The translations under genes and the position numbers were made by a program. A stretch of DNA of 64,000 nucleotides from Klebsiella aerogenes KCTC 2190 (lineage in GTDB: Bacteria > Pseudomonadota > Gammaproteobacteria > Enterobacterales > Enterobacteriaceae). The notes beneath the pieces are model-generated. The model was not told the DNA's origin and did no database searches. It was given only the letters and a program-made list of their open reading frames with translations. Positions 37,887-46,606 of this stretch are shown here, piece after piece (position 1 is the first letter of the stretch; each line of letters starts with the position of its first letter). Location of the stretch: contig NC_015663.1 in the NCBI RefSeq assembly GCF_000215745.1, positions 3,844,001 through 3,908,000 on the forward strand. Direction: 5' to 3'.

Positions 37887-39094
37887 GCGGTTTCCTTAAT
37901 ACGGGTCGCTGAGGTGGTTTTCTGGCGAAAGAAGTGTTTTTCCCAGGCGAAGACCAACATCAGCGCGATAAACAACAGCAGGTAGGTGATAAGCAGGCCG
38001 CCGAACGGACCAAAGGTCGTCAGCAGGTTAATCTTATCCCAGTGGGTGGCAAGCGCCGGCGATAAATCATCCCAGAAGTAAGCCAGCAGGGTGGAGCCGA
38101 TAACGTTGCCTAACCCGACCCACCAATAATGAACCTGACCTTCAACGGCGCGATACATCCAGCCGGTTTCACAGCCACCGGCCAGCACGATGCCGAAACC
38201 GAACAGCAGGCCGCCAATCACCGCGTTCGGCCCGGCCCACATGATTTTGGGCTCCATGCCGAGCTGTACATAGCTAAAGATACCGATGGCGCTGGCCGCC
38301 ATCCCGAAGATGATCGCTTTCGCCATATAGGTACGCCCGGTCACCCACATATCGCGAAAGGCGGAGGTGAAACAGATTTGCGCCCGTTCGATGAGCAGGC
38401 CAAAAGCAACGCCGAACAGCAGGGCCAGACCCAATTTAGGCTGATTGGCGGCGGTCAGTAGCCCCCAACCGATCATAGCGAAAAATACCAGCATTCCCAG
38501 CCGAAAGCGGCGACGCGCCTGCGCGGGTTTTTGGGTTAACGGTGAGGCTGCGGAGACTTTCTCAATTTTAACCGGGATACGAAAAACAGGCAGCAGCGTA
38601 AAGCGCGCGCCAAACCAGGTCCCGATGGCGGTGGCGATGGCGAAGAACCATGCGTGCAGGGAAAACTGCGGGATCCCGGTAAAGAAGGCCGCCAGATTAC
38701 AGCCCATTGCCAGCCGGGCGCCGAAGCCGGCAATAATCCCGCCGGCCAGGGCCTGGAAAATGCGAATGCGGCTACGCGGCATCCGCAGCTTGACGTTATT
38801 CGCCCACAGCGCGGCGGCCAGGCAGCCGCCAAACATGCCAAGGATCATCATACCGTCAATACGCGTTAACGGCGTGCCTTCGAGATGGATTAATTGATAG
38901 TAACCCCAGTTTTCGGCCGGGATGCCCATCAACTGCAGCAGTTGGCCGCCCCAGCGGGTAAATTCGCCGGTGACTGCCCAGAAAGTACCGGTAATGCCAA
39001 AATAGTAAGTAGAAAGAATACCGGCGGCGATCACCGCGGGCGCAGGCGCCCAAAATTTGATTAACCAGGCTTGTTTGAATTGTTGCCATGTCAT
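37883..39094 (-). CDS. yedE: YeeE/YedE-family sulfur compound transporter
   Basis: 403-residue membrane protein made of two related halves, about ten hydrophobic helices. Each half carries a conserved Cys loop: ARLAMGCNLAAFFTGIPQF and VLAGGCETGWMYRAVEGQ; these resemble the thiosulfate channel cysteines of TsuA. It probably imports thiosulfate or a selenium analogue and passes it to YedF. In K-12 this pair lies elsewhere, near flagellar genes. Confidence 0.92.
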   Translation of the reverse strand: MTWQQFKQAWLIKFWAPAPAVIAAGILSTYYFGITGTFWAVTGEFTRWGGQLLQLMGIPAENWGYYQLIHLEGTPLTRIDGMMILGMFGGCLAAALWANNVKLRMPRSRIRIFQALAGGIIAGFGARLAMGCNLAAFFTGIPQFSLHAWFFAIATAIGTWFGARFTLLPVFRIPVKIEKVSAASPLTQKPAQARRRFRLGMLVFFAMIGWGLLTAANQPKLGLALLFGVAFGLLIERAQICFTSAFRDMWVTGRTYMAKAIIFGMAASAIGIFSYVQLGMEPKIMWAGPNAVIGGLLFGFGIVLAGGCETGWMYRAVEGQVHYWWVGLGNVIGSTLLAYFWDDLSPALATHWDKINLLTTFGPFGGLLITYLLLFIALMLVFAWEKHFFRQKTTSATRIKETA

Positions 39095-39213
39095 AGAAAT
39101 GCCTCTGAACTCAGAAGGTAATTCGCCCTGAAAGGGCGTGAAGAGCCGCGATAATACGCCGCTTAGCTTTCAGAATCACTCGACGAGATCAAAAGCGGGA
39201 AGAATGCCTCATG

Positions 39214-39240
39214 AAAAAGGCCGCCAGTCAGGGCGGCCTT
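39214..39240 (-). terminator. Terminator of the small ORF
   Basis: A 9-bp stem (AAGGCCGCC arm, 6-base loop) followed on the minus strand by TTTTT-type tail, 19 bp past the stop at 39259. Confidence 0.8.
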
Positions 39241-39258
39241 AAATCAACAACGCCGGAA

Positions 39259-39462
39259 TTAATTAAAGCCCAGGCGAATAAGATTCAATGGGCAATACAA
39301 TTCATGGCTACCGTCTAATTCTACGCAGTCACTGCGGCGCAGCTGTTCGCTGTTTTTATTGGCGCCATGAATAGCCTTAATCACTCCCGTCGCGCCGCTG
39401 TCGGCCACCATGACCCGGCTGCCGGCATCAATAGCATTACGGTTACGATCGTAGGTTTTCAT
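39259..39462 (-). CDS. Small uncharacterised protein, YdhZ-like
   Basis: 67 residues starting MKTYDRNRNAIDAGSRVMVA and ending LNLIRLGFN. It reads as a small beta-barrel-like domain (SRVMVADSGATGVIKAIH). It resembles, from memory, the uncharacterised E. coli protein YdhZ; I do not claim a function. GGAGG lies five bases before the chosen ATG; another ATG is directly upstream. It has its own terminator. Confidence 0.75.
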   Translation of the reverse strand: MKTYDRNRNAIDAGSRVMVADSGATGVIKAIHGANKNSEQLRRSDCVELDGSHELYCPLNLIRLGFN

Positions 39463-39554
39463 CATTTCCTCCTCTGCATTGTCATTCGGACGTGATTGTT
39501 CAGCGTTGTTTTAATACTCCACCGTGGTTAAAAAAGTTTTGAGATATATCAAAA

Positions 39555-40739
39555 TTATTTTAATTCCGGGCGCAATGACGACAGCGCGGCAATCAATCCT
39601 TGAATCCCTTTCTCAAGCTTCTCCCGCGGGCAGCCGGCATTTAGCCTGATGAAACCATTACCCTCTTCGCCATAGGTATAACCCGGCATAATCGCGACTT
39701 TTTGCTCTTCAATTAGCGCGCGTTGCAGCGCACGGTCGTCGATTTCGAGCGGGCGCAGATCGATCCACGCCAGATAGGTGGCCTGCGGCGGCTGCCAGTT
39801 TAACTGCGGGAAGGCCTGATTCAGCTGCTCGGCGATATAGCGCATGTTTTCCTGCAGGTAATCACGTAGCGCATCCAGCCAGGGCGCCCCCTGACGATAG
39901 GCGGCGATATGCGCGACCAGCGCCGGAACCGATGGAGAAGAGAGACCATCGCGACCTTTCAGCGCTTGCAGATAGCCATCGCGCGAAGCAGTATCGGCGA
40001 TGAGCCCATAGGCGCCGGTAAATGCTGGGATATTGAAGCTTTTTGAGCCCGACGTGAACAGCGCCCAGGGGCCCTGCGCAACGGCGCACCAGGGGGTATG
40101 ACGGTGTTCGCCCCAGGTCATATCCATATGAATTTCATCGCTAATAACCCGGACGTTATGCTTCGCGCACAGCTGCGCCATGGTGGTCAGTTCGTCGCGG
40201 CTCCAGACTTTGCCCGTCGGGTTATGCGGGCTGCAAAGCAGCAAAATGCGGTTGTCGGGACGGGCGAGCGCGGCTTCCAGTTCGTTCATGTCGCAGCGCC
40301 ACTCACCCTCATCAAGCTTGAGCGCCACCGGGGCAATGCGGCGTTGGTTGCCGTCGATAGTTTTGTAAAACGCGTCGTAAGCCGGGGTATGGACCACGAT
40401 ACCGTCGCCCGGATTGGACCATTGCCTAATCATTTCGGCCACCATATAGATAACCGACGGGCCGTAAACGATGGCCTCGTGGTCAATGGGGCTATGAAAA
40501 CGGCTGGCGAACCAGTGGCTGATGGCGCCGAGAAACTCGTCATTTTTCCAGCGGCTATAGCCAAAAACGCCGTGCGCCAGTCGCTGGCTGACGGCGTCGA
40601 TAATGCAAGGGGCGGTAGCGAAATCCATATCGGAGATAGTGAACGGCAGCAGGTCAGCGGCGCCGAAACGGTCGGCAACATAATCCCATTGGGTGCACCA
40701 GGTCCCGTGGCGGTCAACTGGTGTGGCAAAATCAAACAT
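39555..40739 (-). CDS. malY: MalY: PLP-dependent C-S lyase and maltose regulon repressor
   Basis: 394-residue fold-type I aminotransferase-like beta-cystathionase. PLP Lys is in FTSGSKSFNIPAFTGAYG; also DFATAPCIIDAV, CSPHNPTGKVW and VISDEIHMDM. In E. coli it also binds MalT and damps the maltose regulon. Follows malX on the minus strand after a hairpin. Confidence 0.96.
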   Translation of the reverse strand: MFDFATPVDRHGTWCTQWDYVADRFGAADLLPFTISDMDFATAPCIIDAVSQRLAHGVFGYSRWKNDEFLGAISHWFASRFHSPIDHEAIVYGPSVIYMVAEMIRQWSNPGDGIVVHTPAYDAFYKTIDGNQRRIAPVALKLDEGEWRCDMNELEAALARPDNRILLLCSPHNPTGKVWSRDELTTMAQLCAKHNVRVISDEIHMDMTWGEHRHTPWCAVAQGPWALFTSGSKSFNIPAFTGAYGLIADTASRDGYLQALKGRDGLSSPSVPALVAHIAAYRQGAPWLDALRDYLQENMRYIAEQLNQAFPQLNWQPPQATYLAWIDLRPLEIDDRALQRALIEEQKVAIMPGYTYGEEGNGFIRLNAGCPREKLEKGIQGLIAALSSLRPELK

Positions 40740-40758
40740 CTGAACGTCCTTCGCGAGA

Positions 40759-40781
40759 GCCCCCTCCGGGTGAGAGGGGGC
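40759..40781 (-). other. malX-malY intercistronic hairpin
   Basis: An 8-bp GC stem (GCCCCCTC arm, 7-base loop) between the malX stop and malY start without a T run; probably sets relative expression or protects malX mRNA. Confidence 0.5.
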
Positions 40782-40787
40782 GTATGT

Positions 40788-42380
40788 TTAGGCCTGAACG
40801 GTATTCATCAGGGTGGCCATTTCATCTTTTACCGACTGAACCTGTGGGCCGATGACCACCTGCAGGTTGTGATCGTTAAGCTGGACCACGCCGATTGCGC
40901 GGTTGGCTTTTAACGCGGCGGTATCGACTTTGCTCATGTCGTTCACCGACAGGCGCAGGCGGGTAATACAATTATCGAGCGTGACAATATTATCAGCACC
41001 GCCGAGCGCGGCCAGAATCGCCGGCACGTTATAACCTGATTTGCCAATCGTTCCGGCAACCGCTTTTTCGATGTTAGCCGCCGTTTCGATATCGCGGCCC
41101 GGCGTTTTCAGATTGAAGCGGGTGATGGCGAAACGGAAGATACCGTAGTACACCGCGAACCAGATGGCGGCGACAACCGGCACCATATACCATTTGGTCG
41201 CCAGACCGTGCAGGATGCCAAACACCACGAAGTCGATAATGTTGCCGTCGGTGTTGCCGATGGTGACGCCAAGTACCGCCATGATAGTGAAACCAAGGCC
41301 GGTCAGCAGGGCGTGGATGACGTACAGTACCGGCGCGACGAACAAGAACAGGAATTCCAATGGCTCAGTGGTACCGCCGACCACGCAGGCAATGACGCCG
41401 GAAATGAGCAGCCCTTTAATTTTATGACGGTTTTCCGGACGAGCGCAGTGGTACATCGCCAGCGCCGCGCCGGGCAGGCCGCCGAGGAAGGCGGGCATTT
41501 TACCCTGCGACAGGAAGCGGGTCGCGCTTTCAGAGAAGCCGTGCGTCGTCGGGCAACTCAGCTGCGCCTGGAAGATGGTCAGCGCGCCGCTAACGCTGTG
41601 GCCGCAAACGTCCATGGTGCCGCCCGCTTCGGTAAAGCGGATCAGCGCCACCAGAATATGATGCAGGCCGAACGGCAGCAGCAGGCGTTCTCCGGTACCG
41701 AAGATCATCGGGCCAAAATCGCCGGCGCTATTGATAACGTGGCCCAGTCCGTTGATACCCATCGCGAACACCGGCCATACCAGCGGAATGACCAGCCCGA
41801 CCAGGCCTAACACCACGGTGGTAACGATCGGCACAAAGCGCGTGCCGCCAAAGAAGGCCAGCGCATCCGGCAGACGGATGTTGTGGAAGCGTTCGTGCAG
41901 CATCCAGACGATAATCCCGGCGATCACCGCCCCGAGGATCCCGGTGTCGATCGACTGAATACCGATAATATTCTGGATGTTGTTGGCCTTGAGGATCGCC
42001 GCGTCGGTAGTCGGCAGGATGCCTTTCGCCGTCAACCAGAAGTTGACCGCGAGGTTCATTACCGCGTAGCCGACGAAGCCCGCGAAAGCGGCGACGCCTT
42101 TGTTTTCACGCGCCAGGCCGAGCGGAATTGCGATACAGAACATGACCGGCAGGAAGCTAAAAGCGAAGGAGCCGACTTTACTCATCCAGACAAAAATCGC
42201 CTGCAGCAGCGGCACGTTCAGCCACGGCAGCAGCGTAATCACATCGTGGCTGCTTAACGAGCTGCCGATCCCCAGCATGATCCCGCAAAACGAGAGCAAC
42301 GCCACGGGCAACATAAAGGTTTTTCCTAACTGCTGGAAAAACTCCCATAAGGTAATTTTTGGTGCTGTTTTCGCCGTCAT
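40788..42380 (-). CDS. malX: PTS system glucose/maltose EIICB component MalX
   Basis: 530-residue sugar permease: EIIC membrane domain (about 1-420) with GTGERLLLPFGLHHILVALI and a substrate region GGTTEPLEFLFLF, then a EIIB domain whose phosphorylated Cys lies in DNCITRLRLSV. In E. coli it can carry glucose and maltose; the natural substrate is uncertain. The ATG giving MTAKTAPKITLWEFFQQ is chosen. Expression should be controlled by the MalI operators and CRP site upstream. Confidence 0.95.
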   Translation of the reverse strand: MTAKTAPKITLWEFFQQLGKTFMLPVALLSFCGIMLGIGSSLSSHDVITLLPWLNVPLLQAIFVWMSKVGSFAFSFLPVMFCIAIPLGLARENKGVAAFAGFVGYAVMNLAVNFWLTAKGILPTTDAAILKANNIQNIIGIQSIDTGILGAVIAGIIVWMLHERFHNIRLPDALAFFGGTRFVPIVTTVVLGLVGLVIPLVWPVFAMGINGLGHVINSAGDFGPMIFGTGERLLLPFGLHHILVALIRFTEAGGTMDVCGHSVSGALTIFQAQLSCPTTHGFSESATRFLSQGKMPAFLGGLPGAALAMYHCARPENRHKIKGLLISGVIACVVGGTTEPLEFLFLFVAPVLYVIHALLTGLGFTIMAVLGVTIGNTDGNIIDFVVFGILHGLATKWYMVPVVAAIWFAVYYGIFRFAITRFNLKTPGRDIETAANIEKAVAGTIGKSGYNVPAILAALGGADNIVTLDNCITRLRLSVNDMSKVDTAALKANRAIGVVQLNDHNLQVVIGPQVQSVKDEMATLMNTVQA

Positions 42381-42430
42381 ACACGAATCCTGGTTCTGAA
42401 AAGGGTCGATAGGATGTAACGTAGCGGCAA

Positions 42431-42446
42431 GATAAAACGTTTTACC
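42431..42446. promoter_or_regulatory. MalI operator 1 (malX side)
   Basis: GATAAAACGTTTTACC matches the E. coli MalI operator at 15 of 16 positions and lies 51 bp upstream of the malX start. Confidence 0.85.
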
Positions 42447-42453
42447 ATTTTTT

Positions 42454-42473
42454 AGTGCGATAAAAATCACATA
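42454..42473. promoter_or_regulatory. CRP site between malX and malI
   Basis: TGCGA-taaaaa-TCACA is a near-consensus CRP site (one mismatch in TGTGA-N6-TCACA), between the two MalI operators, as in E. coli. Confidence 0.75.
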
Positions 42474-42509
42474 ATCAAGCGATAATAAGGTTTATAAAGA
42501 TAACATACT

Positions 42510-42525
42510 GATAAAACGTTTTATC
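42510..42525. promoter_or_regulatory. MalI operator 2 (malI side)
   Basis: GATAAAACGTTTTATC is a perfect palindrome and exact MalI consensus, 28 bp upstream of the malI ATG; it allows autorepression. Confidence 0.88.
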
Positions 42526-42553
42526 GAAAGGCAAAGGGAGTCAGCCAGTCGTT

Positions 42554-43582
42554 ATGGCTATCGCAAAAAAGACAACCATCAATGATGTGGCGCTGGCGGC
42601 TGGCGTCTCGGTTAGTACGGTATCGCTGGTGCTCAGCGGTAAAGGGCGCATCTCTTCGGCCACCGGCGAGCGCGTCAATCAGGCCATTGAGCAGCTCGGG
42701 TTTGTGCGTAATCGCCAGGCGGCGTCGCTACGCGGCGGGCAAAGCGGGGTAATTGGACTTATCGTTAGCGATCTGTCGAAGCCGTTTTATGCCGAGCTAA
42801 CCGCCGGGTTGACCGATGCGCTGGAATCACAGGGTAAAATGGTATTTCTCACCCAGGGCGGGCATCGCGGTGAGAAAATGCTTCAGCGCTTCGAAACGCT
42901 GGTCTCACAGGGCGTGGACGGGGTGATTATCGCTGGCGCTATCGACAAGGGCGGCGAACTGCGCGATCGTGCCGCCGAAGTGGGGATGCCGCTGGTTTTT
43001 GCCTCCCGCGCCAGCTATCTGGACGATATCGACCTGATCCGCCCGGATAACATGCAGGCGGCGCAAATGGTAACGGAACATCTGATTCGCCGCGGTCATC
43101 AGCGCATCGCCTGGCTTGGCGGACAAAGCGCGTCCTTGACCCGCGCCGAACGGGTGGGCGGCTATTGCGCCACCTTATTGAAGTACGGCCTGCCGTTTCA
43201 TAGTGAATGGGTTGTCGAGTGTGGCTCCAGTCAGCAGCAGGCGGCGGAAGCCATGATCGCGCTGCTGCGGCAAAACCCGACCATCAGCGCGGTACTTTGC
43301 TATAACAGCGTCATCGCCACCGGGGCGTGGTTCGGTCTGCTGCGCGCCGGGCGGCAGAGCGGCGAGGGTAGCGTGGAAAGTTATTTTGAGCAACGCATCG
43401 CGCTGGCGGCCTTTGCCGAAGTGCCGGAAGCGGCGCTCGATGATGTCCCCTTGACCTGGGTGACTACCCCCGCGCGTGAGATGGGGAACAGCCTGGCGGA
43501 GTGTATTTTACGCCGCCTCGAGGAGGGGCAAGGCAGCGCGCGTAATCAGATTATGCCGCCGCGGCTGGTTATCAGAAAGTAG
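42554..43582 (+). CDS. malI: LacI-family repressor MalI
   Basis: 342-residue repressor of malXY and itself. Helix-turn-helix TTINDVALAAGVSVSTVSLVLSG at 8-30, hinge, then periplasmic-binding-like effector domain (VIGLIVSDLSKPFYAELTAGL; RRGHQRIAWLGG). Inducer unknown. In K-12 hdhA and the uid genes lie between malI and ydgA; here ydgA follows directly. Confidence 0.96.
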   Translation: MAIAKKTTINDVALAAGVSVSTVSLVLSGKGRISSATGERVNQAIEQLGFVRNRQAASLRGGQSGVIGLIVSDLSKPFYAELTAGLTDALESQGKMVFLTQGGHRGEKMLQRFETLVSQGVDGVIIAGAIDKGGELRDRAAEVGMPLVFASRASYLDDIDLIRPDNMQAAQMVTEHLIRRGHQRIAWLGGQSASLTRAERVGGYCATLLKYGLPFHSEWVVECGSSQQQAAEAMIALLRQNPTISAVLCYNSVIATGAWFGLLRAGRQSGEGSVESYFEQRIALAAFAEVPEAALDDVPLTWVTTPAREMGNSLAECILRRLEEGQGSARNQIMPPRLVIRK

Positions 43583-43605
43583 GGGCCGCCATCGATTAAG
43601 GTGAT

Positions 43606-43642
43606 TCCCGGGCTACCTGACCGCAGCCCGGGACGTTTTTTT
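43606..43642 (+). terminator. malI terminator
   Basis: A 9-bp stem (TCCCGGGCT arm, 10-base loop), CG, then seven T residues that run into the convergent ydgA stop codon. Confidence 0.85.
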
Positions 43643-45134
43643 ACTGCTGCGGTTCGGCGGTGGGAAGCGTCAGGCCGAACATGGCGGCGAAATCAGCCAG
43701 CGGCATTTTCTGCCCGTTTAGGGTTACCTGGCCGTCGGCGTACTGCAGGCTGGAGGTAATCGCGTTATCTTCCATCGTGGTCAGACGGAACATCTGTCCC
43801 ATCGCCGCCAGCCCTTTAACCTGCTGATCGGCAAGTCTCGCCGCATCCTCCGGCTGATAGCCTTCCAGCCCGGCAATCTGCGTCATCAGAGCGGTGGCCA
43901 TATCCACCGGGATCACCAGCTTACCGTCCAGCGATTTAACGCTGCGGTCCAGTTCATCGGCGACGGTCTGCGGCGCGGCGGTCGTTTGCGCCGGGTCCTG
44001 CATCAGCACCGACAGATTCAGGGTGCTTTCGCCTTTAGCGTTTTGCCAGCTCAGCGGGGAAATCGTCAGCGACGGATTACCTTTCAACAGAATCGGCAGC
44101 GAGCTAAAGAAGATCTCGGTTAATGCTTGCTGATAGAGCTCCGGATTCTGCGCCAGCTCGGGCTTCGCCATCAGCGCCTGCGCCTGGGCGTTATACTGCT
44201 GACTGAATTGATGCCACGCCTGACCGTCGAGATTATCCAGCTTAACGGTGAGTTTGCCGCGGCCCATATCCTGGTTTTGCAGTTTCAGGCTGTTAAGGTT
44301 GTAATCAAGCTGGCTATTGATACGTTTGCCGTCATCGGAGAGCGTCGAGCGGCCGTCGATATTCATGCCTTCCAGCAGCGCCAGCTCTTTTCCTTCAACG
44401 CCGATAGCCAGTTTATCAAGGGCGATCTTCTGCTTGCCGATACGTTCTTCGAAGGCGGTCATTTCGGTGGCGCCGTCAGCCTTCAGGTTGCTGAAACTGA
44501 GCTGGACTTTCTGGTTGTATTCGTTGACCGCGTTGATCTGCCCGCTGGCCGCTTCGCCGCTCAGGCTAATAGTTTTGCCATCGCGATCGGCATTGAGCTG
44601 GAACTGACCGCCGCTAAAGATAACTTTTTCATTGTCTTTAGCGTAATCCAGCGGGTTAAGGAAGATGGCCGACTGGGTATCGCCGCTGTAGGCAATACGG
44701 GTGTCGATGTTAAACGGCGACTGCCCTTTGGCGATATCAAACAACGCTTTGCTGGCATCGTTATTCACCAGAGTGGTGTTGACCGAGGCCATTGCCGGTA
44801 CCAGATTAAAAGATTTTAACGAGGCAAGCGGGAAGGGACCATGATCGACCTTTTCGTCAAAAATCAGGCTCTGACCGGCGGCCAACAAGCTGTGCTCTTT
44901 ACCGGCCTGCGGCTTCACCACCAATTGCAGGTGGCTGCTGAATAACCCGCGCTGGTAGTCCTGATAGCTCAGCTCTACGCCAGCTTCCGGCGCGTTGCTC
45001 TGTAGTTGGGCATTCGCCTGCTGCACCATTTCGGCAATACGGTTTTCCAGTTGCTTACCGGTAAACCAGGCCCCGCCTGTCCAGACGACGCCGAGCGCGA
45101 CGATAACTCCCGCAGCGACCAATGTTTTTTTCAT
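43641..45134 (-). CDS. ydgA: DUF945 envelope protein YdgA
   Basis: 497 residues with an N-terminal membrane/signal helix (KKTLVAAGVIVALGVVWTGGA) and a large, mostly beta periplasmic part of the DUF945 family (KALFDIAKGQSPFNIDTRIAYSG; DGKLVIPVDMATALMTQIAG). Function is unknown. Same position next to manA as in E. coli. Confidence 0.93.
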   Translation of the reverse strand: MKKTLVAAGVIVALGVVWTGGAWFTGKQLENRIAEMVQQANAQLQSNAPEAGVELSYQDYQRGLFSSHLQLVVKPQAGKEHSLLAAGQSLIFDEKVDHGPFPLASLKSFNLVPAMASVNTTLVNNDASKALFDIAKGQSPFNIDTRIAYSGDTQSAIFLNPLDYAKDNEKVIFSGGQFQLNADRDGKTISLSGEAASGQINAVNEYNQKVQLSFSNLKADGATEMTAFEERIGKQKIALDKLAIGVEGKELALLEGMNIDGRSTLSDDGKRINSQLDYNLNSLKLQNQDMGRGKLTVKLDNLDGQAWHQFSQQYNAQAQALMAKPELAQNPELYQQALTEIFFSSLPILLKGNPSLTISPLSWQNAKGESTLNLSVLMQDPAQTTAAPQTVADELDRSVKSLDGKLVIPVDMATALMTQIAGLEGYQPEDAARLADQQVKGLAAMGQMFRLTTMEDNAITSSLQYADGQVTLNGQKMPLADFAAMFGLTLPTAEPQQ

Positions 45135-45154
45135 AGCATTTGTCCATAAATGAA

Positions 45155-45178
45155 ACCAGGCGGAACATGCCGCCTGGT
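45155..45178 (-). terminator. Probable manA terminator
   Basis: A perfect 9-bp stem (ACCAGGCGG arm, 6-base loop) between manA and ydgA, followed on the minus strand by TTCATTTAT. Confidence 0.6.
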
Positions 45179-45231
45179 GGTGTTGTCATGATGGGGGAAG
45201 TCTAGCAACTGCGGATTAAAAGTTCAGTAAC

Positions 45232-46410
45232 TTACTTAAGCTTATTGAACACGCGCGCCAGACGACCCTGGCCACTGACCTGTACCGGTGATTCGTTGCA
45301 GGCGATAAACGCCGATTCACCCGGCTGCAGGGTCAGACGCTGTTCGCCTTTACGCAGCGTTGCTTCGCCTTCCACGCAGAACAGAATCGCGGCGCTCTCT
45401 TGCGCCAGAGAGGCTTCATTGCTGGTCAGATCGTGCAACGAGAAGGCGAAATCGTCGACCGGGATTGGGAAATCCAGCTCGCTGCCGTGTTGTTCCGGCT
45501 GGGTCAGCAGCTCAGAGGCCGGTTTGGCGACAAACTTCACGTTTGCCACCAGTTCCGGAATATCGATGTACTTCGGCGTCAGACCGGCGCGCAGTACGTT
45601 ATCTGAGTTGGCCATCACTTCCAGCGCGACGCCCTGCAGGTAGGCGTGCGGGGTTTCGGCAAACAGGAACATCGCTTCGCCAGGGTTCAGTTTCACCACG
45701 TTGAGCAGCAGCGGGGAGAAGAGGCCGCTGTCGTCCGGGTAGAATTCAGCGATCATACGAATGGTCTGCCACGGTTCGCCCTGTTCGCGGTCGAGGGCGT
45801 TTTGCAGCACGCTGAGCGCATGCGCTTTTTCTTCGCCTTTCATATTCAGCAGGCTGGCAAACAGCTGGCTTAAACGCCCGGCGTCCGGCTGTTGGATGAA
45901 TTCGCCGATGGCAGGATGCGCCCCGGCAACCGGCTGCAGCAGCGCGACAATTTCATTAAATTCGCGGAATGCGTTCATGGCGAGGAACGGCGTCAGAGCG
46001 AAGACCAGCTCCGGCTTATGGTTGGGATCTTTATAGTTGCGCTCGGCGGCATCCAGCGGAATACCCGCGGCGTTCTCTTTGGCAAAGCCAATTTCCGACG
46101 CGCGTTTATTCGGGTGAACCTGGATGGAGAGCGGCTGGGCGGCGCACAGGACTTTGAACAAGAACGGCAGTTCGCCGAAACGCTCGGCGACGTTAGTGCC
46201 GAGAAGGGCATTTTTATCGGCCTCAATGACGTCGCGCAGCGACTGCGGCTGGCCGTCGGCGTTAAGGATCCGCGAACTGCTTTTTGGGTGTGCGCCCATC
46301 CACAGTTCCGCCATCGGCAGGTTGTCCGGATTGGCGATACCGTAAAGGTCGGTTAACGCGGTGTGACTTCCCCATGCATAGTTTTGCACTGAGTTAATGA
46401 GCTTCTGCAT
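45232..46410 (-). CDS. manA: Mannose-6-phosphate isomerase
   Basis: Zinc enzyme interconverting mannose-6-P and fructose-6-P, feeding GDP-mannose and capsule or LPS sugars. 392-residue cupin protein: MQKLINSVQNYAWGSHTALT, AELWMGAHPKSSS, the metal site in LSIQVHPNK, NHKPELVFALTPF and FAETPHAYLQG. The start matches E. coli; the upstream in-frame extension overlaps the fumA promoter region. Divergent from fumA. Confidence 0.96.
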   Translation of the reverse strand: MQKLINSVQNYAWGSHTALTDLYGIANPDNLPMAELWMGAHPKSSSRILNADGQPQSLRDVIEADKNALLGTNVAERFGELPFLFKVLCAAQPLSIQVHPNKRASEIGFAKENAAGIPLDAAERNYKDPNHKPELVFALTPFLAMNAFREFNEIVALLQPVAGAHPAIGEFIQQPDAGRLSQLFASLLNMKGEEKAHALSVLQNALDREQGEPWQTIRMIAEFYPDDSGLFSPLLLNVVKLNPGEAMFLFAETPHAYLQGVALEVMANSDNVLRAGLTPKYIDIPELVANVKFVAKPASELLTQPEQHGSELDFPIPVDDFAFSLHDLTSNEASLAQESAAILFCVEGEATLRKGEQRLTLQPGESAFIACNESPVQVSGQGRLARVFNKLK

Positions 46411-46606
46411 TCTCAATCCCTGTTTCCACATATAAATGTTGGCTCTATTAAACCAACAAATCGTCGAGAAGCAACTGTTGAAAGAAAAAGTCGTCCTTGT
46501 CTCAGTTTTTGTTAAAAAATTGTGTAAAATTGATCGACTCGCTTTTCTACAGGCAAATGGAGTGTCTGCCTGAAACATAATCAGCCAAGCAGTAAGTGAG
46601 AGTACA

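Noticed and set aside
41208..42257. Plus-strand ORFs opposite malX rich in Gln, Arg and His
   Set aside because: Shadows of the malX EIIC coding sequence.
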